From assembly GCF_002217475.1 (NCBI RefSeq), contig NZ_MUHH01000017.1:172999-236998 (forward strand): 64,000 bases of DNA. Reading direction: 5' to 3'. Shown in pieces: positions 26,252 to 34,921 of the stretch (position 1 is the first letter of the stretch; the number at the start of each line of letters is the position of its first letter). Position numbers and translations under genes: made by a program. Source of the stretch: Flavobacterium tructae. Lineage in GTDB: Bacteria > Bacteroidota > Bacteroidia > Flavobacteriales > Flavobacteriaceae. Under the pieces are notes generated by a model, which was given only the letters and a program-made list of their open reading frames with translations, ran no database searches and was not told the origin of the DNA.

Positions 26252-26797
26252 TTAGTTAGCATTATTAAGTTGAGCATTTTTGATAGCCACGTCAAGAGGC
26301 ATCACTAATCTGTCTTTTCCAAAAATGAAATCTTCTCTTTCATAGCTTGAAGGTACCAAAACTTTTGAAGTCGTCAGGTAAATGGCGTCTTTTGGGCAGG
26401 CTTCTTCACATAAACCACAGAAAATGCAACGTAACATATTGATTTCGTAGATTGAAGCATATTTTTCTTCTCTGTACAAATGTTTTTCATCTGCTTTACG
26501 TTCAGCAGCTTTCATTGTGATCGCTTCTGCTGGGCATGATAAAGCACATAATCCGCAGGCAGTACAGTTTTCACGACCTTGTTCATCACGTTTCAATTGG
26601 TGCTGACCACGATAAACCGGACTCATTTCACGCACTTGTTCAGGGTAGTGAATCGTCACTTTTTTTCTGAATAAGTGTTTAAGTGTGATAAACAATCCTT
26701 TTACAATCGCCACAAGATACAATCGTTCCATAAAAGTCATCTCCTTATTAGAGACCACCTTTTTTCTACCCGATAATGATATAGTTTCTATTGACAT
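26252..26797 (-). CDS. nuoI: NADH-quinone oxidoreductase subunit I
   Basis: The 181-residue ferredoxin-like subunit carries two [4Fe-4S] clusters (N6a and N6b): CTACGLCALSCPAEAI and CIFCGLCEEACPKDAI. An amphipathic N-terminal helix anchors it on the membrane arm. It passes electrons from the NuoE-F-G arm towards cluster N2 in NuoB. A 156-base spacer containing a large hairpin separates it from nuoH upstream. Confidence 0.97.
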   Translation of the reverse strand: MSIETISLSGRKKVVSNKEMTFMERLYLVAIVKGLFITLKHLFRKKVTIHYPEQVREMSPVYRGQHQLKRDEQGRENCTACGLCALSCPAEAITMKAAERKADEKHLYREEKYASIYEINMLRCIFCGLCEEACPKDAIYLTTSKVLVPSSYEREDFIFGKDRLVMPLDVAIKNAQLNNAN

Positions 26798-26868
26798 TTT
26801 TTAATGTATGATTTACGATTCACTATTTGTATGATACAAATTAAATCTGTTTTATTTTTGTTTTTAAG

Positions 26869-26940
26869 CTAATCCTGCTATCCGCTGTATCTTTTGTGGT
26901 GAACCCCACCACAAAAGGATGCCGCTGCTATCAGGGCTAG
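26869..26940. repeat. 72-base imperfect hairpin between nuoH and nuoI
   Basis: Arms of about 32-35 bases begin CTAATCCTG and end CAGGGCTAG, and close on the perfect inner stem TTTTGTGGTG/CACCACAAAA. The sequence has no open frame and no T-run, so it is not an ordinary terminator. It lies within the nuo transcript on the non-coding stretch 26798-26953. Confidence 0.75.
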
Positions 26941-26953
26941 GGCATTACGGTTC

Positions 26954-28006
26954 TTAGAATCCTAAAGCTGCTGCGATATCGTGTCTTAATATTACAGCAC
27001 CCGTAATCATAATGTTAATAATGGAAAGCGGTATTAAAATTCTCCAGCCTAAATTCATTAATTGGTCGTATCTGAATCTTGGAATCGTCCAACGTACCCA
27101 CATATAGAAAAAGATGAAGAAACATATTTTAGCAAACAATACTACGATACCTAAAATATTTCCTGCGTTTACCCCTACATTATCAACCATCCATTGCATT
27201 CCGGGATAATTGTATCCACCAAAGAATAATACCGAGATAATAGTAGCTGAGATGAACATACTTGCATATTCAGCAAATAAATAGAATCCCATTTTCATGG
27301 AGGAATATTCCGTATGGTAACCTCCAATTAATTCGTTTTCACATTCTGCCAAATCAAAAGGAGTTCTGTTGGTTTCAGCGAAAGAACAAATTAAGAAGAT
27401 TAGAAAAGATAACGGCTGGTAAAAAACATTCCAGTTCATTCCTTGTTGTTGTAAGGAAATTTCTTTTAAGCTTAAAGTTCCGGTCATCATCAACAAAGCA
27501 ATCATCGATAATCCCATGGCAACTTCATAAGAAACCATTTGTGAAGCTGCACGAACAGCTCCCATCAAAGAGAATTTATTGTTAGAAGCCCATCCACCAA
27601 TCATGATACCATAAACTCCAACAGAAAGAACACCAAAAATATATAATAACGCAATATTGATATCAGTGGCCTGTAAATAAACATCACGGCCAAAAACATG
27701 TAATTTGTCTCCCCAAGGAATAACAGCACTGGTCATTAAAGCCGTACTCATTGCGATTCCGGGTCCTACGATGAATAAAAATTTATTTGGTGTATTTGGG
27801 AAAAACTCCTCTTTCGAGAATAATTTCATACCATCAGCAAGAGGTTGTAATAATCCTCCCCATCCGGCACGGTTTGGTCCTACACGGTCCTGTAAAAAAG
27901 CAGCAACTTTACGCTCAGCCCAGGTAGAATACATCGCCATAATCATAGTAATCGCAAAAACGACAACAATAACGACACTTTTTTCTATAATAAATGCACT
28001 TTCCAT
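26954..28006 (-). CDS. nuoH: NADH-quinone oxidoreductase subunit H
   Basis: The 350-residue membrane subunit forms most of the quinone-binding chamber at the junction of the two arms. The signature loop ERKVAAFLQDRVGPNRAG and the acidic FDLAECENELIGGYHTEYS stretch, involved in quinone chemistry and the E-channel, are both intact. About eight membrane helices are visible. It starts 3 bases after nuoG. Confidence 0.97.
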   Translation of the reverse strand: MESAFIIEKSVVIVVVFAITMIMAMYSTWAERKVAAFLQDRVGPNRAGWGGLLQPLADGMKLFSKEEFFPNTPNKFLFIVGPGIAMSTALMTSAVIPWGDKLHVFGRDVYLQATDINIALLYIFGVLSVGVYGIMIGGWASNNKFSLMGAVRAASQMVSYEVAMGLSMIALLMMTGTLSLKEISLQQQGMNWNVFYQPLSFLIFLICSFAETNRTPFDLAECENELIGGYHTEYSSMKMGFYLFAEYASMFISATIISVLFFGGYNYPGMQWMVDNVGVNAGNILGIVVLFAKICFFIFFYMWVRWTIPRFRYDQLMNLGWRILIPLSIINIMITGAVILRHDIAAALGF

Positions 28007-28009
28007 TTC

Positions 28010-29041
28010 TTAAGATTTTTTATCATTAGTAGTTAATGGAATTGCAGCCATACTAATTTTTTTACGATCGATATCTCTACCTAAAAGGATATTTTTCTCT
28101 GTATCGATTTCAACTTTCTCTAATTTTTGAGTGTAGTTGTTTTGGTTGATTACAGAATCTTTTTCAAATTCTCTTGGTCCTTCAATTACCCAGTCACTCA
28201 CATTTTTATGGTCAAAACGACAGCTGTTGCAAATGAATTCTTCTACTTCATGGTACTCATCTTTACGACCGGTAACACGTTGAATTTCTCCTCCAAACAT
28301 CCATACAGTTGTTTTACCACAACATCCAGGAGTGGTACATTCTCTGTGAGCATTAAAAGGTTTGTTGAACCATACTCTCGATTTGAAACGGAAAGTCTTA
28401 TCGGTTAAAGCTCCAACCGGACAAACGTCGATCATGTTTCCTGAGAATTCATTGTCGATTGCTTTAGAAATTCCGGTTGAAATATTAGCGTGATCTCCAC
28501 GATCTAATACCCCGTGAACTCTGTTGTCTGTCAATTGATCGGCAACTTGTACACATCTTTGACATAAGATACAACGGTTCATATGCAGTTGAATATTCGG
28601 ACCGATATCTTCCGGTTCGAACGTTCTTTTTTCTTCAATAAAACGTGATTTTGGATTTCCGTGCTCAAAACTTAAGTTCTGAAGATCACATTCTCCAGCC
28701 TGATCACAAATAGGGCAATCCAGCGGGTGGTTGATCAATAAAAATTCCGTTACCGATTTACGGGCTTCTGTTACACGATCAGAAGATTTACTGTTCACTT
28801 CCATTCCGTCCATACATCCTGTTACGCAAGATGCCATTAATTTTGGCATTGGTCTTGGGTCAGCTTCACTACCTTTCGAAACTTCAACTAAACAACAACG
28901 ACATTTTCCACCGCTGCCTTTTAATTTTGAGTAATAACACATGGCTGGCGGAACTAAATCTCCACCAATCATACGTGCAGCCTGCAGGATTGTTGTTCCT
29001 GGCTCTACGTCTATACTTTGACCGTCTATGGTTACTTTCAT
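28010..29041 (-). CDS. nuoG: NADH-quinone oxidoreductase subunit G, short form with only the iron-sulfur region
   Basis: This 343-residue protein carries the N-terminal iron-sulfur module of NuoG: a [2Fe-2S] ferredoxin domain (Cys35, Cys47/Cys50, Cys72), the HPLDCPICDQAGEC His-Cys3 cluster and a [4Fe-4S] motif CILCQRC with CPVGALTD. A further CTTPGCCGKT and FICNSCRFD region corresponds to the beginning of the molybdopterin-like domain, but the remaining several hundred residues present in the E. coli protein are absent. The gene ends normally and is followed closely by nuoH, so this is a genuine short form, not a frameshift. I believe short NuoG is usual in Flavobacteriia. Confidence 0.92.
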   Translation of the reverse strand: MKVTIDGQSIDVEPGTTILQAARMIGGDLVPPAMCYYSKLKGSGGKCRCCLVEVSKGSEADPRPMPKLMASCVTGCMDGMEVNSKSSDRVTEARKSVTEFLLINHPLDCPICDQAGECDLQNLSFEHGNPKSRFIEEKRTFEPEDIGPNIQLHMNRCILCQRCVQVADQLTDNRVHGVLDRGDHANISTGISKAIDNEFSGNMIDVCPVGALTDKTFRFKSRVWFNKPFNAHRECTTPGCCGKTTVWMFGGEIQRVTGRKDEYHEVEEFICNSCRFDHKNVSDWVIEGPREFEKDSVINQNNYTQKLEKVEIDTEKNILLGRDIDRKKISMAAIPLTTNDKKS

Positions 29042-29060
29042 CTCTTACTTTTGTTTTTTT

Positions 29061-29098
29061 AGTTTCAGGTTTCAGGTTTCAGGCTTTCACTTGAAACT
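29061..29098. repeat. TTTCAGG short repeats and hairpin between nuoF and nuoG
   Basis: Three tandem copies of a 7-base TTTCAGG unit follow AGTTTCAGG, and TTGAAACT at 29091-29098 can pair back with AGTTTCA at 29061. The whole spacer 29042-29127 is non-coding. Confidence 0.5.
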
Positions 29099-29127
29099 AA
29101 AAAAACTTAAAACTTTAAACTATATTT

Positions 29128-30495
29128 TTAAACTGTTTGTTTGCCTACTAAATGCTTCACTTGTGAGAAAGGTTCAGCAACAAAGTGATCTCTATTTTTA
29201 ATTTTCTCCGGGAAACGAACGTGATATTCAAATTCATCTCTAAAGTGGCGAATTGCTGCGGCTACCGGCCATGAGGCTGCGTCACCTAGCGGACAAATCG
29301 TATTTCCTTCGATTTTACTCTGGATGCTCCACAATAATTCGATATCCTCTTCACGGCCCTGGCCGTTCTCGATTCTCCATAATATTTTCTCCAACCATCC
29401 TGTTCCTTCACGACAAGGTGTACATTGTCCGCAAGATTCATGGTGGTAAAAACGGGCAAAATTCCAGGTATTACGAACCACACAAGCGGTGTCGTTGTAC
29501 ACAATAAATCCTCCTGAACCTAACATCGATCCGGTAGCAAAACCACCATCACTTAAAGATTCGTAAGTCATTAAACGGTCTTCACCGTTTGCTGTTTTAA
29601 AAATTAATTCGGCAGGTAAAATAGGCACCGAAGATCCTCCCGGAACAAACGCTTTTAAAGGTCTGCTGGAAGACATTCCTCCTAAGTACTCATCAGAATT
29701 CATGAATTCGTCAACACTTAAACCCAATTCAATTTCATAAACTCCTGGGTTTTTAATGTGTCCTGAAGCCGAAATCAATTTAGTTCCCGTTGAACGTCCA
29801 ATACCGATTTTCGCATAATCGTCACCGGAATTGTTTACGATCCATGGCACAGTAGCGATAGTTTCTACGTTGTTTACCACTGTTGGATTGGCCCAAAGTC
29901 CTGAAACCGCCGGGAAAGGTGGTTTAATACGAGGATTTCCTCTTTTACCTTCCAGAGATTCGATAAGTGCAGTTTCTTCTCCGCAAATATAAGCTCCGGC
30001 TCCACAGTGAACGTGTAACTCTAAATCGTAACCTGTACCTAATATATTTTTTCCTAACCAACCGGCAGCTTTAGCTTCGGCGATTGCTCTTTCTAATATT
30101 TTGAAAACCCACATATATTCTCCACGAATGTAGATATAAGACAGGTTAGCGCCTAAGGCATAACTTGAGGTAATCATTCCTTCGATCAATAAGTGAGGAA
30201 TAAATTCCATCAAATAACGATCTTTGAAAGTTCCCGGTTCAGACTCGTCGGCATTGCATACTAAGTGTCTTGGTTTTCCTGATTTTTTATCAATAAAACT
30301 CCATTTCATTCCGGCAGGGAAACCTGCACCACCACGACCACGTAGTCCTGATTTTTTTACTTCTTCGGTAACTTCATCCGGTGTAAGTGTTTTCAAAGCT
30401 TTTTCTACAGAGGCATATCCACCATTTTGGCGGTATACTTCGTAGGTTTTGATACCCGGAATGTTGATTTTATCTAATAATATTTTCTGTGACAT
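29128..30495 (-). CDS. nuoF: NADH-quinone oxidoreductase subunit F
   Basis: The 455-residue flavoprotein oxidises NADH. It contains the NADH/FMN-binding GRGGAGFPAGMKW, the FMN-binding GAGAYICGEETAL and the [4Fe-4S] cluster N3 ligands in ESCGQCTPCREGT plus the Cys of NTICPLGD. It passes electrons to NuoE and NuoG. The start is one base after the nuoE stop, indicating tight coupling. Confidence 0.97.
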   Translation of the reverse strand: MSQKILLDKINIPGIKTYEVYRQNGGYASVEKALKTLTPDEVTEEVKKSGLRGRGGAGFPAGMKWSFIDKKSGKPRHLVCNADESEPGTFKDRYLMEFIPHLLIEGMITSSYALGANLSYIYIRGEYMWVFKILERAIAEAKAAGWLGKNILGTGYDLELHVHCGAGAYICGEETALIESLEGKRGNPRIKPPFPAVSGLWANPTVVNNVETIATVPWIVNNSGDDYAKIGIGRSTGTKLISASGHIKNPGVYEIELGLSVDEFMNSDEYLGGMSSSRPLKAFVPGGSSVPILPAELIFKTANGEDRLMTYESLSDGGFATGSMLGSGGFIVYNDTACVVRNTWNFARFYHHESCGQCTPCREGTGWLEKILWRIENGQGREEDIELLWSIQSKIEGNTICPLGDAASWPVAAAIRHFRDEFEYHVRFPEKIKNRDHFVAEPFSQVKHLVGKQTV

Positions 30496-30496
30496 C

Positions 30497-31027
30497 TTAT
30501 TTATCGTGTAATATTATTTTATCCTCTCTGCAATCAGCAATTAACTGATCGATTTTTTCTTCTGTCAATTTTTCTTTGTAGAAATCTCCCAACTGCATCA
30601 TCGGAGCGTATCCGCAAGCGCCTAAACATTCTACACCGGCAATGGTAAACATTCCGTCCGGAGTGGTTTCTCCCATTTTGATGCCTAATTTCTCAGAAGT
30701 ATAATCCATTAAATTCTCAGCACCATTTAAACAACAACAAGAAGTCTGGCAAAATTCGAACATGTATTTTCCAATTGGTTTTTGGTTGTACATGGTATAA
30801 AAAGTAACCACTTCGTAAACCTCAATTGGTTTGATGTGCAAAATTTCGGCAACTTTATCCTGTAACTCAATGCTTAACCAGTTGTCATGAGCGTCCTGCA
30901 CTTCATGCAAAACAGGTAACAAAGCTGATTTTCTTCTGTCCTCAGGATAATGACTGATCAACTCATTGATGCGGGACATCAACGCTTCAGTCATGTTTAT
31001 TTCTTGTTTGTAATGTTTTCGTTCCAT
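30497..31027 (-). CDS. nuoE: NADH-quinone oxidoreductase subunit E
   Basis: The 176-residue thioredoxin-like subunit has a [2Fe-2S] cluster (N1a) bound by CQTSCCCLNGA and CLGACGYAP. The helical N-terminus (RINELISHYPEDRRKSALLPVL) is typical. I chose the ATG at 31027 (MERKHYK): the longer frame adds 23 residues translated from AGATTTTAGATT-like spacer repeats, which are not coding in other copies in this operon. A slightly later ATG (MTEALM) is possible. Confidence 0.93.
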   Translation of the reverse strand: MERKHYKQEINMTEALMSRINELISHYPEDRRKSALLPVLHEVQDAHDNWLSIELQDKVAEILHIKPIEVYEVVTFYTMYNQKPIGKYMFEFCQTSCCCLNGAENLMDYTSEKLGIKMGETTPDGMFTIAGVECLGACGYAPMMQLGDFYKEKLTEEKIDQLIADCREDKIILHDK

Positions 31028-31221
31028 TTTTATTTTAGATTTTAGATTTTGGATTTCAGATTTTTTAAATCTTTGTCCATAACCCATATTCTGCAATCTT
31101 TATTAGTTTTTAGATTTTTCAATCTGAATTCTTCAATTCTATATAAGTCTAGATTTTCAATCTAAATTTTAAGTATGCCATTCTGCAATCTAAAATCTAA
31201 AATTTTCAATCTACAATATCT
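31028..31221. repeat. Low-complexity ATCTAAAATC repeats in the nuoD-nuoE spacer
   Basis: This spacer of nearly 200 bases is made of many copies of ATCTAAAAT-like and complementary ATTTTAGAT-like words in both orientations, so many hairpins are possible. No reading frame with coding character is present. A related spacer lies between nuoA and nuoB. Confidence 0.6.
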
Positions 31222-32460
31222 TTACGCGTCTAATTCTCCTGCAATTACATTTAAACTGGATAGAATAACAATTGCATCCGAAAGTAAAGCTCCTTTAATC
31301 ATATCCGGATAAGCCTGGTAATAAATGAAACAAGGTCTTCTGAAATGTAATCTGTATGGCGTTCGGCTTCCGTCTGTAACCAAATAGAATCCTACTTCTC
31401 CATTTCCTCCTTCAACCGGGTGGTAAATTTCTGCAACCGGTACAGGAACTTCTCCCATTACAATCTTAAAGTGATAAATTAAAGATTCCATCGAAGTGTA
31501 AACGTCTTCTTTTGGAGGAAGGTAGTAATCCGGAACTTCTGCATGGTATTCGTTTCCTGCCGGCATTTTAGCCAAAGCCTGACGAATAATGCTCAAACTT
31601 TCCCAAACTTCAGCATTACGAACACAGAAACGATCGTAAGTATCACCTGATTTTCCAACCGGGACAACAAAATCAAAATCTTCGTAAGAGGAGTAAGGTT
31701 GTGCTACACGAACGTCATAATCAACTCCCGCTGCACGTAAGTTTGGACCTGTAAATCCGTAAGCCATTGCCTGCTCTGCTGAGATAGCACCAACGTTTAC
31801 GGTTCTGTCAAGGAAAATTCTGTTTCTTTCAAATAAGTTAACAAACTCTTGCCAGGCCACAGGGAATTCTTCTAAAAAAACGTCTAGTTTGCGGAAAGCT
31901 TCAGGCGACCAGTCTCTCTCGAAACCACCAATTCTTCCCATATTTGTTGTTAAACGAGCTCCACAAATTTCTTCGTAAATCTCATAAACTTTTTCTCTGA
32001 ATTGAAAAACGTACAAGAAACCAGTATAAGCACCAGTATCTACACCCAGAATCGAGTTACAGATTAAGTGATCTGTAATACGGGCCAGCTCCATTACAAT
32101 TACTCTAAGATACTGAGCTCTTTTTGGAACTTCAATTCCCAATAGTTTTTCTATAGTCATCCACCATCCCATATTGTTAATAGGAGAGGAGCAATAGTTC
32201 ATTCGGTCTGTAAGAGGAGTAATCTGGTAAAAAGGGCGATTTTCAGCAATTTTTTCAAAAGCTCTATGGATGTAACCGATTGTTGGTTCAGCCTCAAGAA
32301 TTCTTTCACCATCCATCAACAGGATATTTTGAAAAATACCGTGAGTCGCCGGGTGCGTAGGACCTAAATTCAGTACCGAAAGTTCACTTCCGTCTTCGTT
32401 TAGTTTGTCCTTAATTATTTTAGCATATCGATGCTCTGGTGATAATAATAGTTCTGACAT
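31222..32460 (-). CDS. nuoD: NADH-quinone oxidoreductase subunit D
   Basis: The 412-residue 49-kDa-type subunit is related to the large subunit of NiFe hydrogenases but lacks the metal Cys pairs. LGPTHPATHG near the N-terminus and ERNRIFLDRTVNVG are conserved. With NuoB it forms the quinone reduction site near cluster N2. NuoC is a separate gene 24 bases upstream, unlike the fused NuoCD of enterobacteria. Confidence 0.97.
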   Translation of the reverse strand: MSELLLSPEHRYAKIIKDKLNEDGSELSVLNLGPTHPATHGIFQNILLMDGERILEAEPTIGYIHRAFEKIAENRPFYQITPLTDRMNYCSSPINNMGWWMTIEKLLGIEVPKRAQYLRVIVMELARITDHLICNSILGVDTGAYTGFLYVFQFREKVYEIYEEICGARLTTNMGRIGGFERDWSPEAFRKLDVFLEEFPVAWQEFVNLFERNRIFLDRTVNVGAISAEQAMAYGFTGPNLRAAGVDYDVRVAQPYSSYEDFDFVVPVGKSGDTYDRFCVRNAEVWESLSIIRQALAKMPAGNEYHAEVPDYYLPPKEDVYTSMESLIYHFKIVMGEVPVPVAEIYHPVEGGNGEVGFYLVTDGSRTPYRLHFRRPCFIYYQAYPDMIKGALLSDAIVILSSLNVIAGELDA

Positions 32461-32484
32461 TTTATAATGTTGAATTATTTATTT

Positions 32485-33006
32485 TTAGCAATTTGTTGTT
32501 GTTCTTCCAAAGAATCTGTCGTCTTTATCAGTTCTTCCGCTGTCTTCCATTGGGAATTCTTTTCGCATTGGGAAAGACACCATTTCGTCCATATTCAAAA
32601 TACGTTTCAATTGTGGGTGTCCAATAAAATTGACTCCGAAGAAATCGTATGTTTCTCTTTCCATCCAGTTTGAACTCAGGAAAATATTTGAAATGGTTTT
32701 GATCTCCGGTTTTTCACCGTTTAGATATACTTTGATTCGAATACGTTTGTTTTCGTACCAGTTGTGCAAATGATAAACAATAGCATACTGACGATCCGTT
32801 TCGTTGTCCGGATAATGAACACCGCATAAATCAGTTAGAAAGTGGAAGCGTAAATCGGAATCGTTTTTTAAAAAAAGAATCAGGGCTGTGATTTTATCAG
32901 CGGTAGTTTCCAATGAAAAAATATCTCTTTCCTGTTGAAAGTTAAAAACACTTGTGTCAAATGTTTCTGTAAGTTTATCTTGGATCAGGGTATTTTCTAA
33001 AGCCAT
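32485..33006 (-). CDS. nuoC: NADH-quinone oxidoreductase subunit C
   Basis: This 173-residue 30-kDa-type subunit has the conserved LCGVHYPDNETDR, SNWMERETYDFFGVNFIGHP and a C-terminal FPMRKEFP. It is structural, packing against NuoD in the peripheral arm. It starts one base after the nuoB stop. Confidence 0.95.
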   Translation of the reverse strand: MALENTLIQDKLTETFDTSVFNFQQERDIFSLETTADKITALILFLKNDSDLRFHFLTDLCGVHYPDNETDRQYAIVYHLHNWYENKRIRIKVYLNGEKPEIKTISNIFLSSNWMERETYDFFGVNFIGHPQLKRILNMDEMVSFPMRKEFPMEDSGRTDKDDRFFGRTTTNC

Positions 33007-33007
33007 C

Positions 33008-33556
33008 TTAAGTAATATTATATGAAGCTAGTAATTCTTGGTATTCAGGAGAGCTTCTGCGTCTTACAGATTCGCTTTTTACTAATTCCTGAAGTTTCAT
33101 TACTCCGTCAACAATTTGTTCCGGTCTTGGAGGACATCCCGGTACGTAAACGTCAACCGGAATTACTTTGTCAATTCCTTGTAAAACAGAATAAGTATCG
33201 AAGATTCCGCCTGATGAAGCACAGGCTCCAACAGCAATTACCCAGCGTGGTTCAGACATTTGTTCGTAAACCTGTCTTAAAATAGGCGCCATTTTTTTTG
33301 AAATAGTTCCCATTACTAAAAGCATATCTGCCTGACGAGGAGAGAAACTCACACGCTCAGAACCAAATCGTGCTAAATCGTAATGTGAAGCCATTGTTGC
33401 CATGAATTCGATACCACAGCATGAGGTTGCAAAAGGTAGTGGCCATAATGAATTGGCTCTTGCCAAACCTACAACATCATTCAGTTTTGTAGCGAAGAAA
33501 CCTTCACCAGTAACTCCCTCCGGCGGCGCAACCATATTTACATTTGAATCGCTCAT
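33008..33556 (-). CDS. nuoB: NADH-quinone oxidoreductase subunit B
   Basis: This 182-residue subunit holds the terminal [4Fe-4S] cluster N2, the direct electron donor to quinone. Ligands are visible as the tandem Cys pair in [12 protein letters not shown], Cys in VGACASSGG and Cys in [10 protein letters not shown]. It is separated from nuoA by a 161-base repeat-rich spacer. Confidence 0.97.
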   Translation of the reverse strand: MSDSNVNMVAPPEGVTGEGFFATKLNDVVGLARANSLWPLPFATSCCGIEFMATMASHYDLARFGSERVSFSPRQADMLLVMGTISKKMAPILRQVYEQMSEPRWVIAVGACASSGGIFDTYSVLQGIDKVIPVDVYVPGCPPRPEQIVDGVMKLQELVKSESVRRRSSPEYQELLASYNIT

Positions 33557-33717
33557 TTTTTATTTTAGATTTCTGATTTTAGATTTTAGATTGTTGAAAC
33601 CTTAAAAAGTAAAATCAATTTTTTTAAATCAGTATTAAATTTAGTTTAAGATTAAATTTTAAATTTTAATTTCAGATGCTTAGATCTAAAATCAGAAATC
33701 TAAAATCTAAAATTTCT
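33557..33717. repeat. AGATTTTAGATT-type repeats in the nuoA-nuoB spacer
   Basis: Blocks such as TTTAGATTTCTGATTTTAG near 33565-33585 and their reverse complements near 33690-33715 can pair across the spacer. No open frame is present. Confidence 0.55.
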
Positions 33718-34083
33718 TTATTCCCAGTCTAAGGCTTTCTTTTTGATGATATAAAAGAAACCCACTAAAAGAAGCGACATGAAAACAATCATCTTAAGCA
33801 TTCCTTCTACGCCTAATTCTTTAAAGTTTACTGCCCATGGGTAAAGGAAAATTACCTCTACGTCAAACAGTACAAATAAAATGGCTACAAGGAAATATTT
33901 TACAGAAAAAGGAATACGTGCGTTTCCAACAGATTCGATACCACATTCGAAGTTTTTATCTTTTACTTCAGAACTTCTTTTTGGACCTAATTTTCCGGAA
34001 ATAACGATGGTTCCTGCGACAAAACCCACAGCCAAAATGAACTGCATTAAAATAGGAATGTAACTGTATTGATCAGATTGCAT
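33718..34083 (-). CDS. nuoA: NADH-quinone oxidoreductase subunit A
   Basis: The 121-residue membrane subunit has three helices and the conserved loop NFECGIES plus the acidic helix FVLFDVEVIFLYPWA. It is the first gene of the operon. I chose the ATG at 34083 (MQSDQYSY); a longer frame to 34131 would start upstream of the operon promoter, and its 16 extra residues are not conserved in the family. Confidence 0.96.
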   Translation of the reverse strand: MQSDQYSYIPILMQFILAVGFVAGTIVISGKLGPKRSSEVKDKNFECGIESVGNARIPFSVKYFLVAILFVLFDVEVIFLYPWAVNFKELGVEGMLKMIVFMSLLLVGFFYIIKKKALDWE

Positions 34084-34115
34084 AAACTTAGCTTTTTTAC
34101 TTAAAGAATAAGCCA

Positions 34116-34146
34116 CAAAGATAACTTTCAACTCTGTAAATCACAA
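34116..34146 (-). promoter_or_regulatory. Promoter of the nuo operon
   Basis: On the minus strand TTG (34144-34146) and TATCTTTG (34116-34123) are 20 bases apart, a good match to the Bacteroidota -33/-7 pair. Transcription would start near 34109, giving a leader of about 25 bases before nuoA at 34083. Confidence 0.7.
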
Positions 34147-34250
34147 GCTAAAAAATGATTTAAGTGTACCCTGAAACCGCGTTAACCGCTAATTTTTATT
34201 GATTATAAATAAGATCCAAGGATTTTAGTATTTTTTTAAGATTTGAGCAA

Positions 34251-34280
34251 AAAAAAACGCCCCGATACTTCGGGACGTTT
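34251..34280 (-). terminator. Terminator of the cold-shock gene
   Basis: On the minus strand AACGTCCCGA pairs with TCGGGGCGTT (one mismatch) around a four-base loop and is followed by nine T. It separates the cold-shock gene from the nuo promoter. Confidence 0.85.
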
Positions 34281-34324
34281 TGAAAACCATTCAGAGGCAA
34301 AAAAAATAAATTGCTATATTTTTC

Positions 34325-34519
34325 TTAGATTACTGCTACTTTAGCAGCAACTTTCCCTTTTCTTCCTTCTTCTTCTTCGTAGCTTACACGGTCTCCTTCG
34401 CGTAATTCTTCCGCGTTAATTCCTGAAGCGTGAACGAAGATGTCTTTTCCTGTTTCTTCGTCTGTAATGAATCCATAACCTTTAGACTCATTGAAAAATT
34501 TTACTGTACCTGTACGCAT
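34325..34519 (-). CDS. CspA-family cold-shock protein
   Basis: The 64-residue single cold-shock domain has both RNA-binding motifs, KGYGFI (RNP1) and DIFVH (RNP2). Such proteins bind single-stranded RNA and DNA and melt mRNA structure at low temperature or in normal growth. The glutamate-rich C-terminal half (SYEEEEGRKG) is common in the flavobacterial version. It is a single gene with its own -7 box 30 bases upstream and a strong terminator. The long untranslated leader seen for E. coli cspA is not evident. Confidence 0.95.
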   Translation of the reverse strand: MRTGTVKFFNESKGYGFITDEETGKDIFVHASGINAEELREGDRVSYEEEEGRKGKVAAKVAVI

Positions 34520-34548
34520 TGTAATTGTAATAATAATTTATAATAAAG

Positions 34549-34556
34549 CAAATGTA
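34549..34556 (-). promoter_or_regulatory. -7 box (TACATTTG) of the cold-shock gene
   Basis: On the minus strand TACATTTG fits TAnnTTTG and lies 29 bases before the start codon at 34519. Confidence 0.5.
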
Positions 34557-34854
34557 ACATATAAATTCATACAAAAGACATATACCTGTTAAATTTTTGT
34601 AAAAATTATTGATTAACAGTCTTTTCGCTATTTATATTGCATCAAATTTGGTATGTGTATACTTTATTTGAGAATCATTAATTATTATAATTAAATGTTA
34701 AAAAAGTAGCTTATATTTTACAAAAATTTCGTATATTAAGCGGAGTTTGATTTTTTAAGACTTGTTTTTGTGGGAAAAAGCCTGTGTTTACTAGGGATTT
34801 CTTTCCTGTTTTAAGATTTTATTAACACGAAAAAAGGGTAAAATGACGACAAAC

Positions 34855-34897
34855 TGCATAAAAAAACGACAACTGAAACTTTTAGCTGTCGTTTTTT
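34855..34897 (-). terminator. Terminator of aspS
   Basis: AACGACA pairs with TGTCGTT, with an extended imperfect stem (CT/AG), and on the minus strand is followed by a T-run. It starts about 25 bases past the aspS stop. Confidence 0.75.
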
Positions 34898-34921
34898 GTT
34901 TTCTAGAAAAAGAATAAGAAA

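Larger units (their letters stand above)
34520..34921. other. Intergenic region between aspS and the cold-shock gene
   Basis: This AT-rich 400-base gap holds the cold-shock -7 box (34549-34556) and the aspS terminator (34855-34897). Between about 34560 and 34850 there is no open frame, repeat or hairpin that I can support. Confidence 0.6.

Noticed and set aside
26869..26940. 72-base structure as a possible tRNA
   Set aside because: It is one long hairpin with no cloverleaf arms, no TTC-containing T-loop and no anticodon stem.
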